The notes under the pieces were generated by a model. That model saw nothing but the letters and a program-made list of their open reading frames with translations. It did no database searches and was not told where the DNA came from. DNA of 64,000 nucleotides from Zingiber officinale (lineage: Eukaryota > Streptophyta > Magnoliopsida > Zingiberales > Zingiberaceae), in assembly GCF_018446385.1 (NCBI RefSeq), contig NC_055987.1, positions 9,013,705 through 9,077,704 on the forward strand. Direction: 5' to 3'. Below, piece after piece: positions 48,601 to 59,574 of the stretch. The position numbers and the translations under genes were made by a program. Each line of letters opens with the position of its first letter. The stretch's first letter is position 1.

Positions 48601-48800
48601 ATTGGGAAAAATTTTGTGAGGAATAAATTAATTAATTTATGGATGGATTTAAAATTCGGTCCCAATTTATTGACGGAGCGGAGTAATTCGCTAAATTTAA
48701 TTATGAAATAAATTTTTATATCGAAATTTAATTTCGTCTGACAATTTTCGGAATAATTCATTAAAATATTCATAGTTTTCAACGTGCCGATTATGTCATT

Positions 48801-49960
48801 TATGTCTCCTGACAAAATGTATCAAATATTTTCTTACCATATTCTTCTATGACATATGTAATGGATTTTTTTAATCACTATTTTAAAGATTAGTAATTGT
48901 ATATGATTTATCTCTTCTGTATTAGTCTTGAGATGGATTGACGGACCCTGAGGACGAACGTATTCGTTTTTTGGCATCATATAATGTACTTTCTCATAAT
49001 AAGTGTGACCATACCGACTTAAAAAATCACAGTTAGATTCTATCAATTTTAATTCCCAAAATGTCTTCAACTTGTCTAATTCCTTGAATTGTTACTCCTG
49101 AAATTCTCTTTAAGCTATCTATTTTCACACTCTTTGATTGTAGTGGCACCGTAAACAAGCAATGTAAGTGGTTTGTTGATTCCTCTTGATTTTTTTTTAT
49201 TTGATTCGTTTAATATATCACACTTTCGCTTAATTCATTTCTACTCAATTTCTCTTTAGCCACCGACTTTACAACACCTACAGTGAATACGTCTAACCCT
49301 TTCGCCTTGAAATTCTCTCTAAGGAGATGATTCCTTATCACACTCGAATGACAGTGGCACCATGAACACACACCGATAAGTTGTCTAAGAATGCGCTTTA
49401 ATATTTTTCCTCATTTGATTGAGTAAGAATCGATTTATTTTATTGGTGCACTTGCATGAGACAAAGTCAACTTTTAATGTTTTGGTGTATTAATAAATCT
49501 TATCAGTGCTTGTTCACGATGCATTGCAATCGGAGAGTATGAAAATCGATGGCTTGAAGACAATTTAGAAGTAATGATTCAACAAATTGGAAGAGATGAG
49601 AATTAGAGTTGATAGAATCGAGAAATGGATTTTTAAGTTAGGCCAAGATGTCACGCACATATTATGTGAGAGATTCTATTATAGATAATAGAAGAATTGA
49701 TAGATAGATTTGGAATATTTTGTAAAATATGAGAGATATAAATGACTATAAAAGAAATTTTAGGGACATAATAACGATATGGTTACAATATTAGAGATAT
49801 TTTAATGAATTATCTGAGAATTTTCTTATAGTTTAAAATCTTAATCGGCATGACAATTTCATAGCATTGTATAATAAAGTCAACCCTCATTTAACATTTT
49901 GATACTAATTTTTCTTAAATAATAATTGTAATATAATAATATGCAACATTAGTTGAATTG
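48801..49960. other. AT-rich intergenic DNA, nothing recognised
   Basis: No coding region, RNA gene or clear repeat is seen. Two degenerate direct copies of a segment containing AGTGGCACCRTRAACA lie near 49142 and 49350. Confidence 0.5.
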
Positions 49961-50270
49961 ATCATAATTATATATCCTTGACTCCCCCACCCACAGCACA
50001 ACTCATTCCCAGTTCATCCTCACTCTGTCGTCATCTCCACCGCCCATCTCCTTCCTCCCGATCGGCACTGACCGTCGGATCCACCCACAATCAATGAACG
50101 CCGCCCCACCAACCGGCGTCCTCCTGTCGTCACGTGCCTGTCCACCCTCCGACAGAAACGGACCCCTCAATCTCGATCCAACCGCTGGATCCGGACCCGG
50201 CGGCTCTCTTCCTTTCTTAGAGCGCACCGCTCTCCGATGCATCCACCCGATCCGCTTCCAACGGTCGAAT

Positions 50271-50277
50271 TTTATAT
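50271..50277 (+). promoter_or_regulatory. Possible TATA box of the calmodulin-like gene
   Basis: TTTATAT lies 144 bp before the ATG at 50421, following a CCAACGGTCG block common in plant promoters. A second candidate near 49967 (ATTATATATCC) would give a long leader with upstream ATGs. Confidence 0.4.
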
Positions 50278-50420
50278 CTGTAACGCGCTTTCTGAAATAA
50301 GGGCGTGGGGGGCGACGAAGAGGACGATGACGCGAGCAGAGCACTGGTTTTAAAAGCTTCGATCGAGTCTCGACCTTCTCCAATTGGCAATTGCATCTCC
50401 AGTCTCTTGTTTGAGCAACA

Positions 50421-51056
50421 ATGGAGCTCGTTTCGATCCCATTCCCGACTCTGTTCGTGAGGATTTCCCTCCTCTGTCATCATTTCAATGCCCTTCTCCG
50501 CCTCCTCTTGCCTTCGTCTTGGTACCTGTCGAAACCGACGCCGTTGTCTTCGACTATTATCTCTACCGAAAAGGAAGCTTCCTCCGCCACATCACCTGCC
50601 GAACTGACGCGGGCCTTCCAGATGTTCGACCGCGACGGCGACGGGCGCATCAGCAAGCAGGAGCTCTGCGACTCGCTGGAGAACCTAGGCATCTACATCG
50701 CCGACGCGGATCTGGAGGCGGTGATCGAGTGGGTCGACGTGGACGGCGACGGATGCGTGGACGCGGAGGAGTTCGCGGCGCTGTACCAGGCGGTGATGGA
50801 AAGGGAGGCGGAGGAGGCGGAGATGCGGGAGGCTTTCGAGGTGTTCGACCAGAACGGGGACGGGTTCATCGCGGCGGAGGAGCTGCAAACGGTGCTCGAC
50901 TCGCTCGGGGTGGCGCAGGGGGGGAGGACGGCGGAGGAGGAGTGCAAGCGGATGATCAGCAAGGTGGACGTCGACGGCGACGGGAGGGTGAGCTTTGGCG
51001 AGTTCAAACAGATGATGAAGCGGGGAGGGATCGCCGTGGCCGTGAACTCGCAGTAG
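50421..51056 (+). CDS. Calmodulin-like protein with N-terminal anchor, four EF-hands (CML5/CML3-like)
   Basis: A single-exon gene for 211 residues. It is a calcium sensor: four canonical EF-hand loops lie at D70-E81, D106-E117, D143-E154 and D183-E194, each with the DxDGDG or DxNGDG pattern and Glu at position 12. The first 30-35 residues ([20 protein letters not shown]) are hydrophobic and basic, resembling the anchor of Arabidopsis CML4/CML5-type proteins that sit on the endomembrane system. A Ser/Thr-rich linker joins anchor and EF-hands. The start at 50421 is chosen because it includes this anchor and follows a clean ACAATGG context. The coding part is very GC-rich, unlike its flanks. Long open frames on other strands here are composition artefacts. 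Confidence 0.93.
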   Translation: MELVSIPFPTLFVRISLLCHHFNALLRLLLPSSWYLSKPTPLSSTIISTEKEASSATSPAELTRAFQMFDRDGDGRISKQELCDSLENLGIYIADADLEAVIEWVDVDGDGCVDAEEFAALYQAVMEREAEEAEMREAFEVFDQNGDGFIAAEELQTVLDSLGVAQGGRTAEEECKRMISKVDVDGDGRVSFGEFKQMMKRGGIAVAVNSQ

Positions 51057-51393
51057 CCGGCGGCGATCCGACGATTTAATTAATTAGACGGTCAATTGTA
51101 GATAATGGCGAAGATGAAGAAATGAATGGAAAACAAAAAACAAAAATGAATTCGTTTGAAAGAGAAGAAAAACGAAAACTTCATCCTTTTTTCCCCTTCT
51201 TGAGTGAAAACTGAGTGTTAATCTTGTTTGCTTGGCATTGAAAGCTTATTTTTGGAACTTCTGTTTCTTTTATTTTTAAATTGGATGTGTAATTACAGTG
51301 TTGATTTGAATACAAAGATTGATTTTGAATAAAATACTCCTAGGATCAACTAAGATTCATAGATGAATTGGCACTGCTAGGTCAATTGACAAA
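51057..51393. other. 3' UTR and flank of the calmodulin-like gene
   Basis: AT-rich sequence after the stop, with a TTGAATAAAATAC poly(A)-like signal near 51326. No other gene is seen. Confidence 0.4.
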
Positions 51394-51402
51394 CAACATA
51401 TC

Positions 51403-51595
51403 CATCAGTGTAAAAAAAAAATAATCTGGTGCACAAAATTTCTACTATGCGAGATCCCGAGGAAAAATCTATTGTACAATCTTGTCCTATTTTTTGCAAG
51501 AAGCTATTTTCAAAAGGTTGTTTCCAAGATTCGAACCCATAATCTTTTGATGAGTCACAAAATAACAATTTTATCGTTACACCAAGGCTCTCCTT
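51403..51595 (-). mobile_element. Au-like tRNA-derived SINE
   Basis: On the minus strand the head reads AGAGCCTTGGTGTAACGATA (A-box region) and GGGTTCGAATCTTGG (B box). The body has GTACAATAGA and CTCGCATAGTAGAAATTTTG GTGCACCAGATT-like blocks matching the Au SINE consensus, and the end is an oligo-T run near 51412-51421. A 9-bp duplication, CAACATATC, flanks it at 51394-51402 and 51596-51604. About 193 bp, nearly full length, with C-to-T decay. Confidence 0.85.
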
Positions 51596-51784
51596 CAACA
51601 TATCGCTTTATAAAAAAAAGATTCTAGTTCTTTAACTTCATGTTGAGAATACAATTTGATAATCACATAAAAGAAGGCAAGTAACAATGGTTGTTTGGCT
51701 TTGAGGAGCACTACGAACAACAAACCATGAAGATACAATTGGAAGTTTGCGACACTCACAGAGACCATAAACAGAGCAGTTTGT

Positions 51785-53512
51785 TTATTCATCTTGTCGC
51801 TTGTAGTTCTCCAAATAAGTCTCCACCAGATGCGCCAGTTGCTCAGGCTTGTGCCACACCGTGGGTGTTCTAATAATCTCTCTTTCCAACCAATCTTCTC
51901 GGTACTTCACTTCCTTCCAAGCTAAACTCTTGTAAAACCTGTGCAACTCGTCCATCTTACGTTTCAAGCGGATACTCGGTTTACCTCCAAAAAGATACTT
52001 GATGAAGTCCCTGATAAGACGTGTAAGATCCTCGCCGTTGAGCAAGAAGATATACTGCAATACCAATCAAATAGTGTCACTGGTATGAACTGTGTTTAGA
52101 AAAATAATAACAGGCAACAAAGATGCAGGGAGACGTCAGGTAGATAATATGTAGGATTCAGAATGGTAAAGAAAAGTACCACTTTTTATATTTTTGGAAA
52201 ATAGAGAATACACAGTATGTTTTTTGAGAGAGAGAGAGAGCTCAACCCCTTTTCTTAATCTCTCATAAAAAACATTTTAAAAGCTACAAATTTTCAACCA
52301 AATCTTCGCGGGGACTTCAGATGATGTCATCCACCAATTAACCTGAGTTTATCTAAATCGAGCCCAAAAATTGATTGTGTTTATCCAAAAAATAACTGAA
52401 ACAATGATAATTGATGCAAATATGTTGGACATTTAGACTAGAGGCCACAACACAGAAAAACAAATATAGGAAAGATTCACGTTAAGGCTGTTGACGTAGT
52501 TTTACAAAAGAAACAAGAACTCTTACCAGTAACACTATACCCAGAATCGCCAGAAATACTTGCACGAATTCATCAAATTTTCCTGCAAAACCTTCATCGT
52601 CTGGACCATTGGAACCATCACCCCCACCCCCACCCCCACCCCTTCCAGATATTCCATCATCTCCATTACCATAAAATTGTTTTTGCCGTTCCTGCTGTCT
52701 CAACATATCTTGCACTGTTAATTCTCTCCTAAAACTTCCAAAAACTTTCTTCAGAGATTCCCATGAAAATGGCTGCTTCAGATTTAAAATCGTTTAAAAT
52801 ATGCCAAAATGAATCATCAGAAATATCATCTTAAATGCAATCACTAAGAACTATTATCTCAGAAAATAACTTATTACAAACACTCTCTGATCTAGAATGC
52901 ATAGTTTTTTTTAACATGGTTTGCACAAAAACTCTTAAAGAGTTCATCAATATTCTTGTTATATTAACTCAAATTATGAGAACAAGTACACAGAGCATGG
53001 TGTGCATATATAACCACTGATTGATGATCTATGTCTTTGTAGGAAGAGAAAAAGAATAATTAGAAGGTGCAAAATTTATCCTATTGTACGGATTATAAAG
53101 AATTCCTAGTTAAGTTTTCTGTTATAGTGAGCCAAGAACAGGAGTGTATGCTATATGACATGCTTAAATTTGAGGCTTTCCTGTGTTTGAATCAGTCAGG
53201 GTTTATCGATGTCATAAGGTACATTGTTTAATAAAATGAAAATCAAGCAAAGATTCCTACCTCGTCTCCCCCAGTAGAGTTCCCGCTTCTCCCAGATGCA
53301 CAAACTCGAGCACACCTTTCACTCTTCCGTGCATAATGCACCAAACTGGGGTATACCTTCTGTCGACAGAAACCAATATATGGAGAGGCTTGCAAACATG
53401 TAGGATTTGAGTATAAGGTTCTAGATAAAGAGAAAAAGCTCCTTCCACTTCTCGAGTTGGGCCCAACAAGAGAACCTTGACTAGGGCAGGAAATAGATTG
53501 AAGGCAATTCAT
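51785..53512 (-). CDS. Probable plastid-targeted membrane protein with glycine run, three exons, unknown function
   Basis: Exons on the minus strand are 53261-53512, 52527-52772 and 51785-52054 (252, 246 and 270 nt, all phase 0), with GT-AG junctions, giving 255 residues. The first ~70 residues are rich in Ser, Arg and Cys with few acids (MNCLQSISCPSQGSLVGPNS), like a plastid transit peptide. Then come FSWESLKKVFGSFRRELTVQ, a poly-Gly stretch at about 127-135 with acidic residues after it, a membrane span at about 154-171 (VQVFLAILGIVLLYIFLL), and a basic C-terminal region (KYLFGGKPSIRLKRKMDELH) with Trp and charged helices. I do not recognise the family name. A splice acceptor at 53563-53565 upstream of the ATG points to an intron in the 5' UTR. 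The ATG at 53510-53512 is the first good start. Confidence 0.82.
52055..52526 (-). other. Intron 2 of the plastid membrane protein gene
   Basis: Bounded by GTAAGAG at 52526 and a TATTGCAG acceptor at 52055 on the minus strand. It contains a GAGA run near 52227; nothing else recognised. Confidence 0.8.
52773..53260 (-). other. Intron 1 of the plastid membrane protein gene
   Basis: Donor GTAGGAATC at 53260 and acceptor TGAAGCAG at 52773 on the minus strand. AT-rich, no other feature seen. Confidence 0.8.
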
Positions 53513-54203
53513 TATTAACGAGGTAGCAAAAGTCAATAATCTCCAAACAAGTCAGCAAACACCTGTAAAATAAAATTTAGGATGCATAATACACACCTAA
53601 GCAGATACTTCCAGCATGAAAGGGAAATTTTCTTAAACTACAGCATTCAATGCAATCCATAAAATTTTATCATCTAAGACAAGCTTTAGATCAAAGGGGA
53701 TATATTATAATCCATTCTCTAACAGTGCTCACAATACAGCATATAATATTTCATTATAGTGTCCCATTCGAAAGTTGAAAATATGTGGTTTGCTTCATTT
53801 AGAAACTAAAGGAACAGACTTTGGGCACTCCTAATTTTATATAGTTCATACTTTCCAGTGTAAAACCAGCAATCAAAGAGTCGATCATGGACAACAGAGA
53901 TGGGTAAAGAAAATAAGGTGAGAGCCGCTCATCATTATCTTGAAAACTATCATTCATCACAAAAGCTGGACTGGTACTATCCTTACCTTGATCAAATCGA
54001 CAAAACAATGATGTTTGTGCACTTTTTTTCTTTCTTAGAAGATCAAGAGAAAAATACAATAATTCTTACAAAAATAAACAGTTAATTTAATCCTAAACAT
54101 AGTGGGGAAATTGGTAAAACCACATGGTAAAACAAGTGATGTACCACAATGGAGAAGTGAAAAAAAAAATAAATAAAAACATATGGTTTTAAAATGAACA
54201 AAA

Positions 54204-54933
54204 TATAATTTTGATATCCTGTACACCCTTACATGGGCGACCATTGGTGACAGCCTACGTGGCCACCTAATGCGGCTTTGATCTAAATTTTTCAATCTCT
54301 CTCATTTGCATGCAATAATTCTCTTCTCTCTCCTACATGCAAAGCGGTGCTAGTTTCTAATCTCTTCTCTCTCCTACATGCAAAGTAGTATTGGTTTATA
54401 GAAACCAACACCAACCTTGGAGCTGATATTTAAAGACCAGCTCCAACGTACTAGTCTTTAAAGACCCACACTAGCACGTTGGTGCTGGTCTGTATAAACC
54501 AACACCAAAGCAGCACCAACAGTTGGTGCTGGTTTGTGTGCTGGTTTGCGCAAACCAGCACCAATGTTGGTGCTGCTGGGGTGCTGGTTTGTGTGCTGGT
54601 TTGCGCAAACCAGCACCAATGTTGGTGCTGCTGGGGTGCTGGTTTGTACATACCAGCACCAGCACTTAGTGCTGGTCTTTAAAAACCAGCACGTTGGAGC
54701 TGGTCTTTAAATATCAGCTCTAACGTTGGTGCTGGTTTGTAAACCAGCACCACTTTGCATGCAGGAGAGAAAAGAGAATTAGAAACTAGCACCATTTTGC
54801 ATGCATGAGAGAGAAGAGAATTATTGCATGCAGATGAGAGAGATTAAAAAATTTGGATCAAAGCCGCATCAGGTGGCCATGTAGGTTGTCGCCCATGGTT
54901 GCCCATATAAGGGTGTGCAAGATATCAAAATTG
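54204..54933. mobile_element. 730-bp foldback (MITE-like) element with 8-bp target duplication
   Basis: The two arms (about 54207-54560 and 54580-54932) are reverse complements along nearly their whole length. They begin at AATTTTGATATCCTGTACAC on the left and end at GTGCAAGATATCAAAATT on the right, and include matching CTCTCTCCTACATGCAAAG blocks. GAACAAAA flanks both sides (54196-54203 and 54934-54941). The centre holds GTGCTGGTTT units, with a 55-bp segment repeated twice. No transposase. The 8-bp duplication would fit a hAT-like origin. Any transcript would form a hairpin of about 350 bp. Confidence 0.82.
54535..54650. repeat. 55-bp direct duplication in the foldback core
   Basis: The palindrome GTTTGCGCAAAC begins at 54545 and again at 54600 with the same surrounding GTGCTGG...CAGCACCAATGTTGG sequence. 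Confidence 0.8.
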
Positions 54934-57104
54934 GAACAAAACATATGCTAAATGTTTGTGCAAGCACATGTGAGAGCAAAGTTTAGAGAGCAAGCCATGC
55001 AAGTAATTTTACATAAATGATATTAAACCAATAATAAGATATTAATTTCATACATGCAAGTAAAACAAATACTGAATATGCAAAAAGCTTCATAAAATTG
55101 TAGGCCAAAATTGTGGAGGTTATTCAAGAAGAGGCTAATTTGAGATAATGCAAAATTGTCAGCTAGATCACATTTTTATCCCACATACCAATAATACTCT
55201 TATTCTCTTCAACCAAATTAAGCATTTCAATTAGTTATCTTTAACACAAATATGAAGCTCTATCCAGATTCAAACTGCCTATGTCCAAGTAAATCTCAAG
55301 AGAAGTCTGATTTAAATTCATGCTCTAAACAATAAATTGATATCTCCTTTGTACTTGTCTCATCTCTTGTCAATGAGAAGGCTTATCCTTCTCAATTCTT
55401 TCAAATATGTAGATATCTAGTAGATTGATCATGAAATAGATCATTCATCTTCTTAATGGATGTAGTCCTACATATATTAAGCAGGCATGGATCTAAAAAT
55501 TGGAGTTGCTCTTGGTGAGCCAAATGATGATTAATGTGTGTGTGGAATGCAACAGATATTTTATTGCTTGATCACATTCAACATATTCAAACTGACTGCA
55601 AAATATTAAGACATCTAGTATACCGTATGCATGAGCAAATAAGCCACTTTTAAAGCAAAAAATATATGGGAGTTAGTTTGCAAGCAACCATGACCTAGCA
55701 CCAATATGCAATAGAAAGAGTACACCAGTGCTCTTCCCCTTCTCTACTACACAGTGAGTGGCAAAGGTTGCCCACTTGCCCTTCATGGGTCCCAATTTCT
55801 CATTTCTCCTCTTCTCCTCCCTTTCCCATCTTTCCTAATAACAGAACTCTGAAATACATGAGGAATGCCATACTTTCTGTTCTCTACCTACCATGAGAAA
55901 AGAGGTTGCTTGACACACTTTAGCAGCTGTTCAGTTTCAGTCTGTACCGAGAAAGCTCCCTTATCACTCTTTCCCATAGCTCCACCAAACAACATGAGTC
56001 TTCCCACGTTCACTAGCCCGTACAATGCTCCTGTGCAAGAAGAGTTATTAGAGGCTTCAGCTCAATGTTCATTGACCCTCACTTGCTGTCTTAAGTGGTT
56101 TAGCATACCATCCGGGACATATTATGCTTGAAATACATGTAGCTGCTGCCCTTGCACAGTAGAGTTAAGGAGAAGGATACATACAAAATTAAGCTAACAT
56201 TAATGTAGCTCCTTTTCTAACCCAAAGAGTGAATGGCACAAGTCCAGTCATGACTGTTGCTGAGTACAGAAACGAACGACAGACCTTGTCTCAAGAAGGG
56301 GCTCTGACAATTCCCAGCTCAAGGCCATCAATAAAGTAATATAGATCGATGGAAAGTTTTCCGATCTACTCATCCAGCAGAAGCATCAACCTTCCTATTC
56401 TTTCCTCCAGTGATGAAAAATTGGGTAGGACCATCCTATTCAAGCAGGACTAGAATCAAATGGCACTGAGGCTAGGGTTCATCGGATAATGAAGAAATGT
56501 GTTTAATAGGGCGTGAATAAGTTGCAAGATGATATACACAAAACTCAACTGCCGACCAAAATTGCCATCTCTTCTGCATGCATCTACTTAGAAAAAGTCC
56601 TAAAGCCCTAAAAGGTACCTGATTTGAACCTGATACACATAAAAATGGTTTATCCAGTATAGAATATTCAATATCTCACCCCAAACCAAATATGTAATGA
56701 GTAAACCAATAATTTTGTGCGATAAAGATCATTGAATAGGTTTCAATCTGATGTCTCGTTGATAGTAGTTTAACTTCATGTTACTTTTCATGATTCATGA
56801 ATACAAGGCGTGGAGAAAAAAGAAAATCTTCCCAATACTATGTGGACTTGAAGTAAAGAACTAAAAAGGATTCTTAACCAGGAATCTTCGTCACTGGTGG
56901 AACAAGCGGCGGTGACAGCAGGATCACCGATGGCGCACCAAGGACGCGCAATGAAAAAAAGAAACAGGAGGCAGGAAGCACACCTCGACTAAGCCGGTCG
57001 GAGAAATACGGTGGAGCTGGAGCCACCAGGTGGCGGAGCTCCCAGGTCTTGCCGACGTCAATGTGGCCGAGAAGCCGAGAGCGAAGCAGCGAGATAAGCT
57101 GGAC

Positions 57105-57200
57105 TTTCTGTCACGTGCAAGGCACGATGTCTTAAAACAAATGTTTCCTTTCTCTTCAGAATTAGGGTTAGGTCACGTGAGTTGCACGTGATTACCATTG
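57105..57200. promoter_or_regulatory. G-box cluster and telo-box in a divergent promoter region
   Basis: CACGTG occurs at 57112-57117, 57174-57179 and 57185-57190, and ATTAGGGTTAGG (telo-box-like) at 57161-57172. The region lies between the presumed leader of the minus-strand plastid gene and TIC20-II. G-boxes bind bZIP and bHLH light regulators such as HY5 and PIFs in plants, and telo-boxes occur in promoters of translation and biogenesis genes. Function here is inference. Confidence 0.55.
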
Positions 57201-57494
57201 AGCTCCTTCCGGCGGGAGAGATCACAGAGGAGTGGATCGGGTCGGCATTTGGAGAGGTCCGGCGTCGGACGTCCGTCCGGTAAGGAGGGCTCCGCCGAGT
57301 TGCATATGGCTTCGGCAGGGCGAGGTCAGGCATCCAGCGGCGTCCGGTGACGGGGGAGGTGAGGTCGCGGAAGGTAATCAAAATGCCCATAAAAGAAATT
57401 ATTTATTTATTTATTGCAAATAATTATTTGTTTACACTGCTTCAACGGCCAAGATCTTACCTCTAGAATCATCCAACGGCTGAAGAAGATCAAT

Positions 57495-57502
57495 TATTTA
57501 TA
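57495..57502 (+). promoter_or_regulatory. Probable TATA box of TIC20-II
   Basis: TATTTATA lies 63 bp upstream of the ATG at 57565. Confidence 0.5.
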
Positions 57503-57564
57503 CCCCCGCCGCCCCATTCCTTTCCCTAATTCTAAAATCTTGCCGACGAAGGACAGCTACAACA

Positions 57565-58173
57565 ATGGCGACGGCCCTCGCCCTCCTCCGTTTCTCCACT
57601 CTCCCTCGTCTCCACAACCACCCCGCCGTCTCTCCGCCCTCCTTTAACCTACATCTCCGCCCCTCACCCGCCTCCCGCCGCCCTACCGCCGTCTGCATGT
57701 CCCGGTCCACCGTCCCAGCCACTGACCGCCTCGTCTCCGCCCTCGCCTACACTCTCCCCTTCGTCGACTCCCTCCACTACGGCCGTTTCCTCTTCGCCCG
57801 CGTCCCCGCCTCGGCCGCGGCCGTCGCCCCCATCCTCCCACTCGCCGCCGCCTACCACTCAGTCCCCTTCGCCTCCTTCGTCGCCTTCTTCGCACTCTAC
57901 CTCGGCGTCGTGCGCAATCCGGCCTTCAGCCACTACGTCCGTTACAACGCTATGCAAGCCGTCGTTCTGGACGTCTTCCTTGCGCTCCCCTCCCTCCTGC
58001 AGCGGGTGTTCGGCACCCCATCGAGAGGGATAGGGTTCCGGGTCTTGGAGATTGGATACCACGCCGTCTTTGTCTTCTCGATCGCTTGCTTCGTATACTC
58101 CGTCATCAATTGCATCCTTGGGAAGACACATTACCTGCCTATCGTTGCGTCTGCGGCGGAGCGACAACTCTGA
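57565..58173 (+). CDS. TIC20-II: TIC20-II, chloroplast inner-envelope translocon protein
   Basis: A single-exon gene for 202 residues, close to the ~208 of Arabidopsis TIC20-II. TIC20 proteins are four-helix membrane proteins of the plastid inner envelope associated with import of nuclear-encoded proteins; the II type is a minor relative of TIC20-I. Residues 1 to about 45 form a Ser/Pro/Arg-rich transit peptide. The core has HYGRFLFA (71-78), SVPFASFVAFFALYLGVVRN (99-118), YVRYNAMQAVVLDVF (124-138) and the tail GKTHYLPIV...AAERQL. Helices are near 56-76, 84-115, 129-147 and 161-185. The tail and the SVPxASFVAFF block separate it from TIC20-V and TIC20-I. Start at 57565 follows CTACAACA. The 5' half is extremely C-rich, as in monocot GC-gradient genes. 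Confidence 0.93.
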   Translation: MATALALLRFSTLPRLHNHPAVSPPSFNLHLRPSPASRRPTAVCMSRSTVPATDRLVSALAYTLPFVDSLHYGRFLFARVPASAAAVAPILPLAAAYHSVPFASFVAFFALYLGVVRNPAFSHYVRYNAMQAVVLDVFLALPSLLQRVFGTPSRGIGFRVLEIGYHAVFVFSIACFVYSVINCILGKTHYLPIVASAAERQL

Positions 58174-59560
58174 GGTTAGGCGTCCCTGAAAAACTTGGTG
58201 TCTTCTCTATAGGGAATAGCAACAATCTCAAATTTGTGCTTTCTGTGGGTGTTTGTGCTATCTTCTTGTTATCTTTCAGCAGCCTAAGTTTGTAGATGTT
58301 TACCTTACCTTTTGGAATAAGTCTTTACATATTAAACCACAACTTTGCCATTCATGAATCACTTGCCATAGCTCATAGCAGTTGAATTTCTTTACAGGTT
58401 TACTTCTTACTTCCTTATCTAACAGTGGAATGAGAATGAGAATATTGGAATTTGTGTAGATCTGAAGACCAAAGTTTATTACCATCTCTTGCTTTTGGAA
58501 CCAATACTGCATCATTATATTGATAGATAGAACATTAGGAGCAATAAGTGAGGATGTAATACTGAAGCTAAGCTTATGGTGAGTGTCTTTTGCTCATTTG
58601 AGTTCGGGTCAATATGATCATCTTTACACCGGAATCAGTTGTTCCATTGAGAACTAATGCTTTGTGAATGTGTACCACTGCAGTCGAAAGTAGACAATAG
58701 TGCATTTACTTAAGGCCATGAATTATGACTCATTCAAATGTTCAGGAGTTGGGTTTTTTTAGATGCTAAAACTAAAATTTGCATTTGGAGCTGTTTTTCA
58801 TGTATGTTTTACACACTATTTGTATGCACTATTTAGGTCTTCACAGGTATGTTTCCTTATATATATGCATTGGGTGGGAACGTGTTAAGAAAATTTGTCT
58901 ACCTTCTTCTTGATATGAGTAGGATGCGCAAGATCTTTATTGCTTTTGTAGCATCATCAACCAGTTGGTTAGAGTTCCTTTCGGTCAGATAGTTCACAGA
59001 GCTTCATGTCTACTGTTAGGAACGATTAGTCTTCATTAGCGCTCAAACATCATTGTTATTTTACTGGTATTTGTTTAGATTAATTTTATAAAGAATTGTA
59101 TTGAGGAAGATCATGCAACCTCAAACAGTTGACACTTCACAGTGTTAGTTTATTTTTGCTTATAAAGTTGTCCCCTTGCACACACAGGAAGAATGAAGAA
59201 TGTGGTGTTAAAATGAGAATTGAGAGAGAAACTTTGTTGGTTATGCGAACAGTGCATAAGGAGGTGGTGTAAAGGGCATTATGAAGTCACAACATAGGTT
59301 GTTTCCAGGTATAGGAATGCAATACGAACAATGTAGACTAGAAATTCAACAATAAATCTCGCCACATTCGAGCCAACAACATATCTAGTGCTGGCATAGG
59401 AATCTTTTGATCTTTGTAGAGGGCTTCATATAAATTCACGCTAGACGAGGAAGGTAATGCATGTAGGTGCCACCACAGACAGTGTCTCACTTACCACGTA
59501 GTGATCCTGTTCACCATGCTAGTGCCGCAGTTAGGCGACTATAAAGTACCATTTTGTGTT
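58174..59560. other. 3' flank of TIC20-II and intergenic DNA
   Basis: The 3' UTR probably lies in the first 150 bases. No coding region, RNA gene or strong repeat is recognised in the rest. Confidence 0.45.
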
Positions 59561-59574
59561 TAGGCGACTATAAA

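Larger units (their letters stand above)
45026..48800. mobile_element. Possible CACTA-type transposon with captured gene pieces
   Basis: CACTACAAGAAAAAC at 45026-45040 is the classic plant CACTA (En/Spm) end, followed by subterminal AT-rich motifs such as GGAATTTAATTTCATATATA. A similar motif (TCGAAATTTAATTTCGTC) lies near 48721-48739. Between them are a decayed eL18 exon, unrecognised minus-strand ORFs and a GC-rich block. I did not find a matching inverted end (TTTTTCTTGTAGTG), so the right limit is a guess and the element may be truncated. Confidence 0.35.
53563..57050 (-). other. Probable 5'-UTR intron and distal 5'-UTR exon of the plastid membrane protein gene
   Basis: On the minus strand an acceptor TTTTATTTTACAG precedes the leader at 53562. 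A possible donor GTTAAGAA follows a GC-rich, pyrimidine-containing exon candidate ending at 56879. If correct, the intron is about 3.3 kb and includes the foldback element at 54204-54933. The remaining intron sequence shows no gene; the ORF at 55865-56131 has no recognised domain. Confidence 0.4.

Noticed and set aside
49125-49145. TTGATTGTAGTGGCACC as the right CACTA end
   Set aside because: Only TTGTAGTG matches the terminus and the flanking triplets do not agree with the left side.
50094-50300. A 68-codon ORF upstream of the calmodulin-like gene
   Set aside because: No domain, and it lies upstream of or across the probable TATA box, so it is likely promoter DNA.
50384-51079. A 231-codon frame overlapping the calmodulin-like gene
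   Set aside because: It is Gly/Arg-rich, a composition artefact of GC-rich coding DNA in another frame. The EF-hand frame is clearly the real one.
51520-51600. A tRNA gene on the minus strand
   Set aside because: Box A and B are present but no cloverleaf arms pair well, and the downstream sequence matches an Au SINE.
54451-54682. Several Gln/His/Trp-rich ORFs on both strands
   Set aside because: They are translations of the GTGCTGGTTT hairpin repeats in the foldback element.
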